Under the pieces are notes generated by a model that was not told where the DNA came from, ran no database searches, and saw nothing but the letters and a program-made list of their open reading frames with translations. A DNA stretch of 64,000 nt from NCBI GenBank assembly GCA_023391815.1, contig JAEWAF010000118.1:1-64000 (forward strand), written 5' to 3'. This document shows, piece after piece, positions 62,770 through 64,000 of the stretch. The stretch is from Pseudomonadota bacterium (GTDB taxonomy: Bacteria; Pseudomonadota; Gammaproteobacteria; Steroidobacterales; Steroidobacteraceae). A program made the position numbers and the translations under genes. Each line of letters opens with the position of its first letter. The first letter of the stretch is position 1.

Positions 62770-63270
62770 CTACTGCAGTCGAGCTGCAGGCCGCTGATAC
62801 AACTCGATCAGGTAGCCATCGGGATCGCGAACGAAGTTTGTTCCGTCGACCAGAGGACGCGCAGTCTGGTATCCGGCGGCGAGCGCGCGCTCCGCCATCT
62901 TGCGTCCATTCGGCACGACAATGGTAATCGAGCCGAACTCGGTAGCGCCGGGTTTCACCTCCCCTCTACGAATGATGATGAGAGTGTCCTCGCGGATATT
63001 GCCGGTCAGGCCGAGCAGGTATTCGTACGGCTCGCCTTGCGCCGGGACTCGGGTGGCGACCTTCAACCCCAGCACTTCGGTGTAGAACTTCTTCGAGCGC
63101 TCGAGATCGCTCACGCGAATCGCCAGCCCTGACACGCGAATGGGCTTCACGTCCTCGGGCGGTGATAGAACGTCGGGCTCGGCAAGCGCCAATGCCGAGG
63201 CGAGCGCCAGTGCGGCGACCAACAGCTGCCGTCGAGTGCCTGGAATCATCGCCACGATCTTTTTATTCAT
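62770..63270 (-). CDS. Exported VOC (glyoxalase-fold) protein
   Basis: A 166-residue protein with a signal peptide (RRQLLVAALALASALALAEP) followed by one VOC domain: GLAIRVSDLERSKKFYTEVL, GLKVATRVP, TLIIIRRGEVKPGATEFGSI, FVRDPDGYLIELYQRP. The His/Glu metal ligands of glyoxalases are only partly present: Glu in YLIELYQ is there, while the first His position is Arg or Ala in LAIRVSD. Most VOC proteins are cytoplasmic, so export is unusual. Its ATG overlaps the stop of the upstream gene (ATGA), indicating coupling. Confidence 0.8.
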   Translation of the reverse strand: MNKKIVAMIPGTRRQLLVAALALASALALAEPDVLSPPEDVKPIRVSGLAIRVSDLERSKKFYTEVLGLKVATRVPAQGEPYEYLLGLTGNIREDTLIIIRRGEVKPGATEFGSITIVVPNGRKMAERALAAGYQTARPLVDGTNFVRDPDGYLIELYQRPAARLQ

Positions 63271-64000
63271 TCTTTCGCCTTCGCGATGTTCTCTGGCGGC
63301 GTCACGACAGCGTTGGGGCCCGCCTGTTGTTTCGCGTTGGGGTCGATGAAGATGCCGTCGACGACCTGCGAGAACAGGCCCGCAACGCGCCCGGTCTCGG
63401 TCGGTGCGAGCGATTTGTACGACGCCACGGTTAGCACCTGCTGACTGGCATCCGGGCTCATGACGAAAGCCGGCAACGCATCGACACGTAACGCATACGA
63501 GATGTGAGTCTTCTCACCCTTGGCGCCGTTCGGGCTGTAGTCGGCGTTACGGCGCAGCGCGTAGTAAACGCCCGGCAGCTGCACCCATGTCAGCGCCTCG
63601 ATGACCGGTCCACGCGCGTTCACCCATCCTTTGTACACGTGCTCCCAAGGGCGGTATCCACCGACATAGCCGCTCAAGGAACCATCAGCTTTCATCGTAA
63701 GCTTGATCTGCGCACGCTCGAGCTCGAGATCGCGCCAATAGGCCGGCTCTCGCAGCACCCCGGACACTGCTTTGGTCGAGGTGATTACGCCATTCTTGGC
63801 CCGGGCCGGAAAGATCGCTTCATATCTCGCGTGCGGCTTGATGCTGAAGGTGTAGTCGCGCGCGATGTTGCCATTGCCATCTTTAACCATCTTGTCATCG
63901 CTGACATAAAAGCCGACGCTCACGTCCTTGTCGTTCATCGGATCGTCGCCCTTGCCCGCAACGACGATCAGCGTCGTCCAGGCACCATTCCGCATGGAAT
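63267..64000 (-). CDS. Unidentified protein, 5' end outside the window
   Basis: At least 242 residues; the frame is open at the window edge, so the start is probably beyond 64000. The visible part is beta-rich with DVSVGFYVSDDKMVKDGNGN, ARDYTFSIKPHARYEAIFPA, LTMKADGSLSGYVGGYRPWE and ALTWVQLPGVYYALRRNADY, and ends VVTPPENIAKAKE. I do not recognise a family. The texture (extended strands, many aromatic residues) suggests an exported protein. It is translationally coupled to the VOC gene. Confidence 0.7.
   Translation of the reverse strand, partial: SMRNGAWTTLIVVAGKGDDPMNDKDVSVGFYVSDDKMVKDGNGNIARDYTFSIKPHARYEAIFPARAKNGVITSTKAVSGVLREPAYWRDLELERAQIKLTMKADGSLSGYVGGYRPWEHVYKGWVNARGPVIEALTWVQLPGVYYALRRNADYSPNGAKGEKTHISYALRVDALPAFVMSPDASQQVLTVASYKSLAPTETGRVAGLFSQVVDGIFIDPNAKQQAGPNAVVTPPENIAKAKE

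Noticed and set aside
1..64000. CRISPR arrays, ribosomal RNA genes, intact tRNA genes
   Set aside because: I found no regularly spaced direct repeats of CRISPR type, no rRNA signature sequence, and only 3' fragments of a tRNA-Lys.

Overview
The window reads as chromosomal DNA of a GC-rich, Gram-negative, free-living gammaproteobacterium. Three TonB-dependent outer-membrane receptors, many exported proteins and lipoproteins, a Rieske oxygenase, LysR regulators and a RIO kinase fit a Steroidobacteraceae- or Xanthomonadales-like soil degrader. That assignment is inference from gene content; no ribosomal RNA or other phylogenetic marker is present.

The left third (about 1-23 kb) is an accessory region full of mobile-element debris. 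It holds pieces of at least three insertion-sequence types, a decayed integron-type integrase, two decayed tyrosine-recombinase integrases, and two 3' fragments of a tRNA-Lys gene that look like attachment sites in tandem. Between these lie cargo genes: three tandem small Cys-rich lipoproteins (683-1480), a 1391-residue RHS/YD-repeat protein ending in a HExxH domain with a lipoprotein gene behind it (3081-7972), a short YD-repeat protein, a polysaccharide deacetylase with an FG-GAP-like head, a repeat-plus-propeller lipoprotein (15926-18019), and an orphan protease-propeptide-like protein. A family of repeats with GAGTTTCGCCG palindromes and CTATAAAATT motifs accompanies the tRNA fragments and recurs at 44.5 kb.

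The middle (23-34 kb) carries a PsiF-like protein and what appears to be a gtrA/gtrB-type glycosylation operon broken by an inversion inside gtrA. Beside it is a compact minus-strand operon: exported tandem OsmC-fold protein, TonB-dependent receptor, DUF1684 protein, TlpA-like thioredoxin. I regard this four-gene set as the best candidate for an undescribed system, possibly uptake plus thiol-based processing of an oxidised or acylated substrate. Scrambled pieces of the last two genes lie 22 kb away at 50.6-50.8 kb.

The right part (34-64 kb) is more conventional: a serine beta-lactamase-fold hydrolase, a membrane LytTR regulator divergent from a PQQ-type dehydrogenase, a 1500-residue protein of unknown function, and a RIO kinase. 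Next come a LysR/receptor/Rieske-oxygenase catabolic module and a LysR gene divergent from a three-gene operon (NTF2-like, membrane, DUF3574). The end holds a methyltransferase, an acyltransferase, an SGNH hydrolase with a NIPSNAP protein, a third TonB receptor, and an exported VOC protein coupled to a gene that runs off the window.
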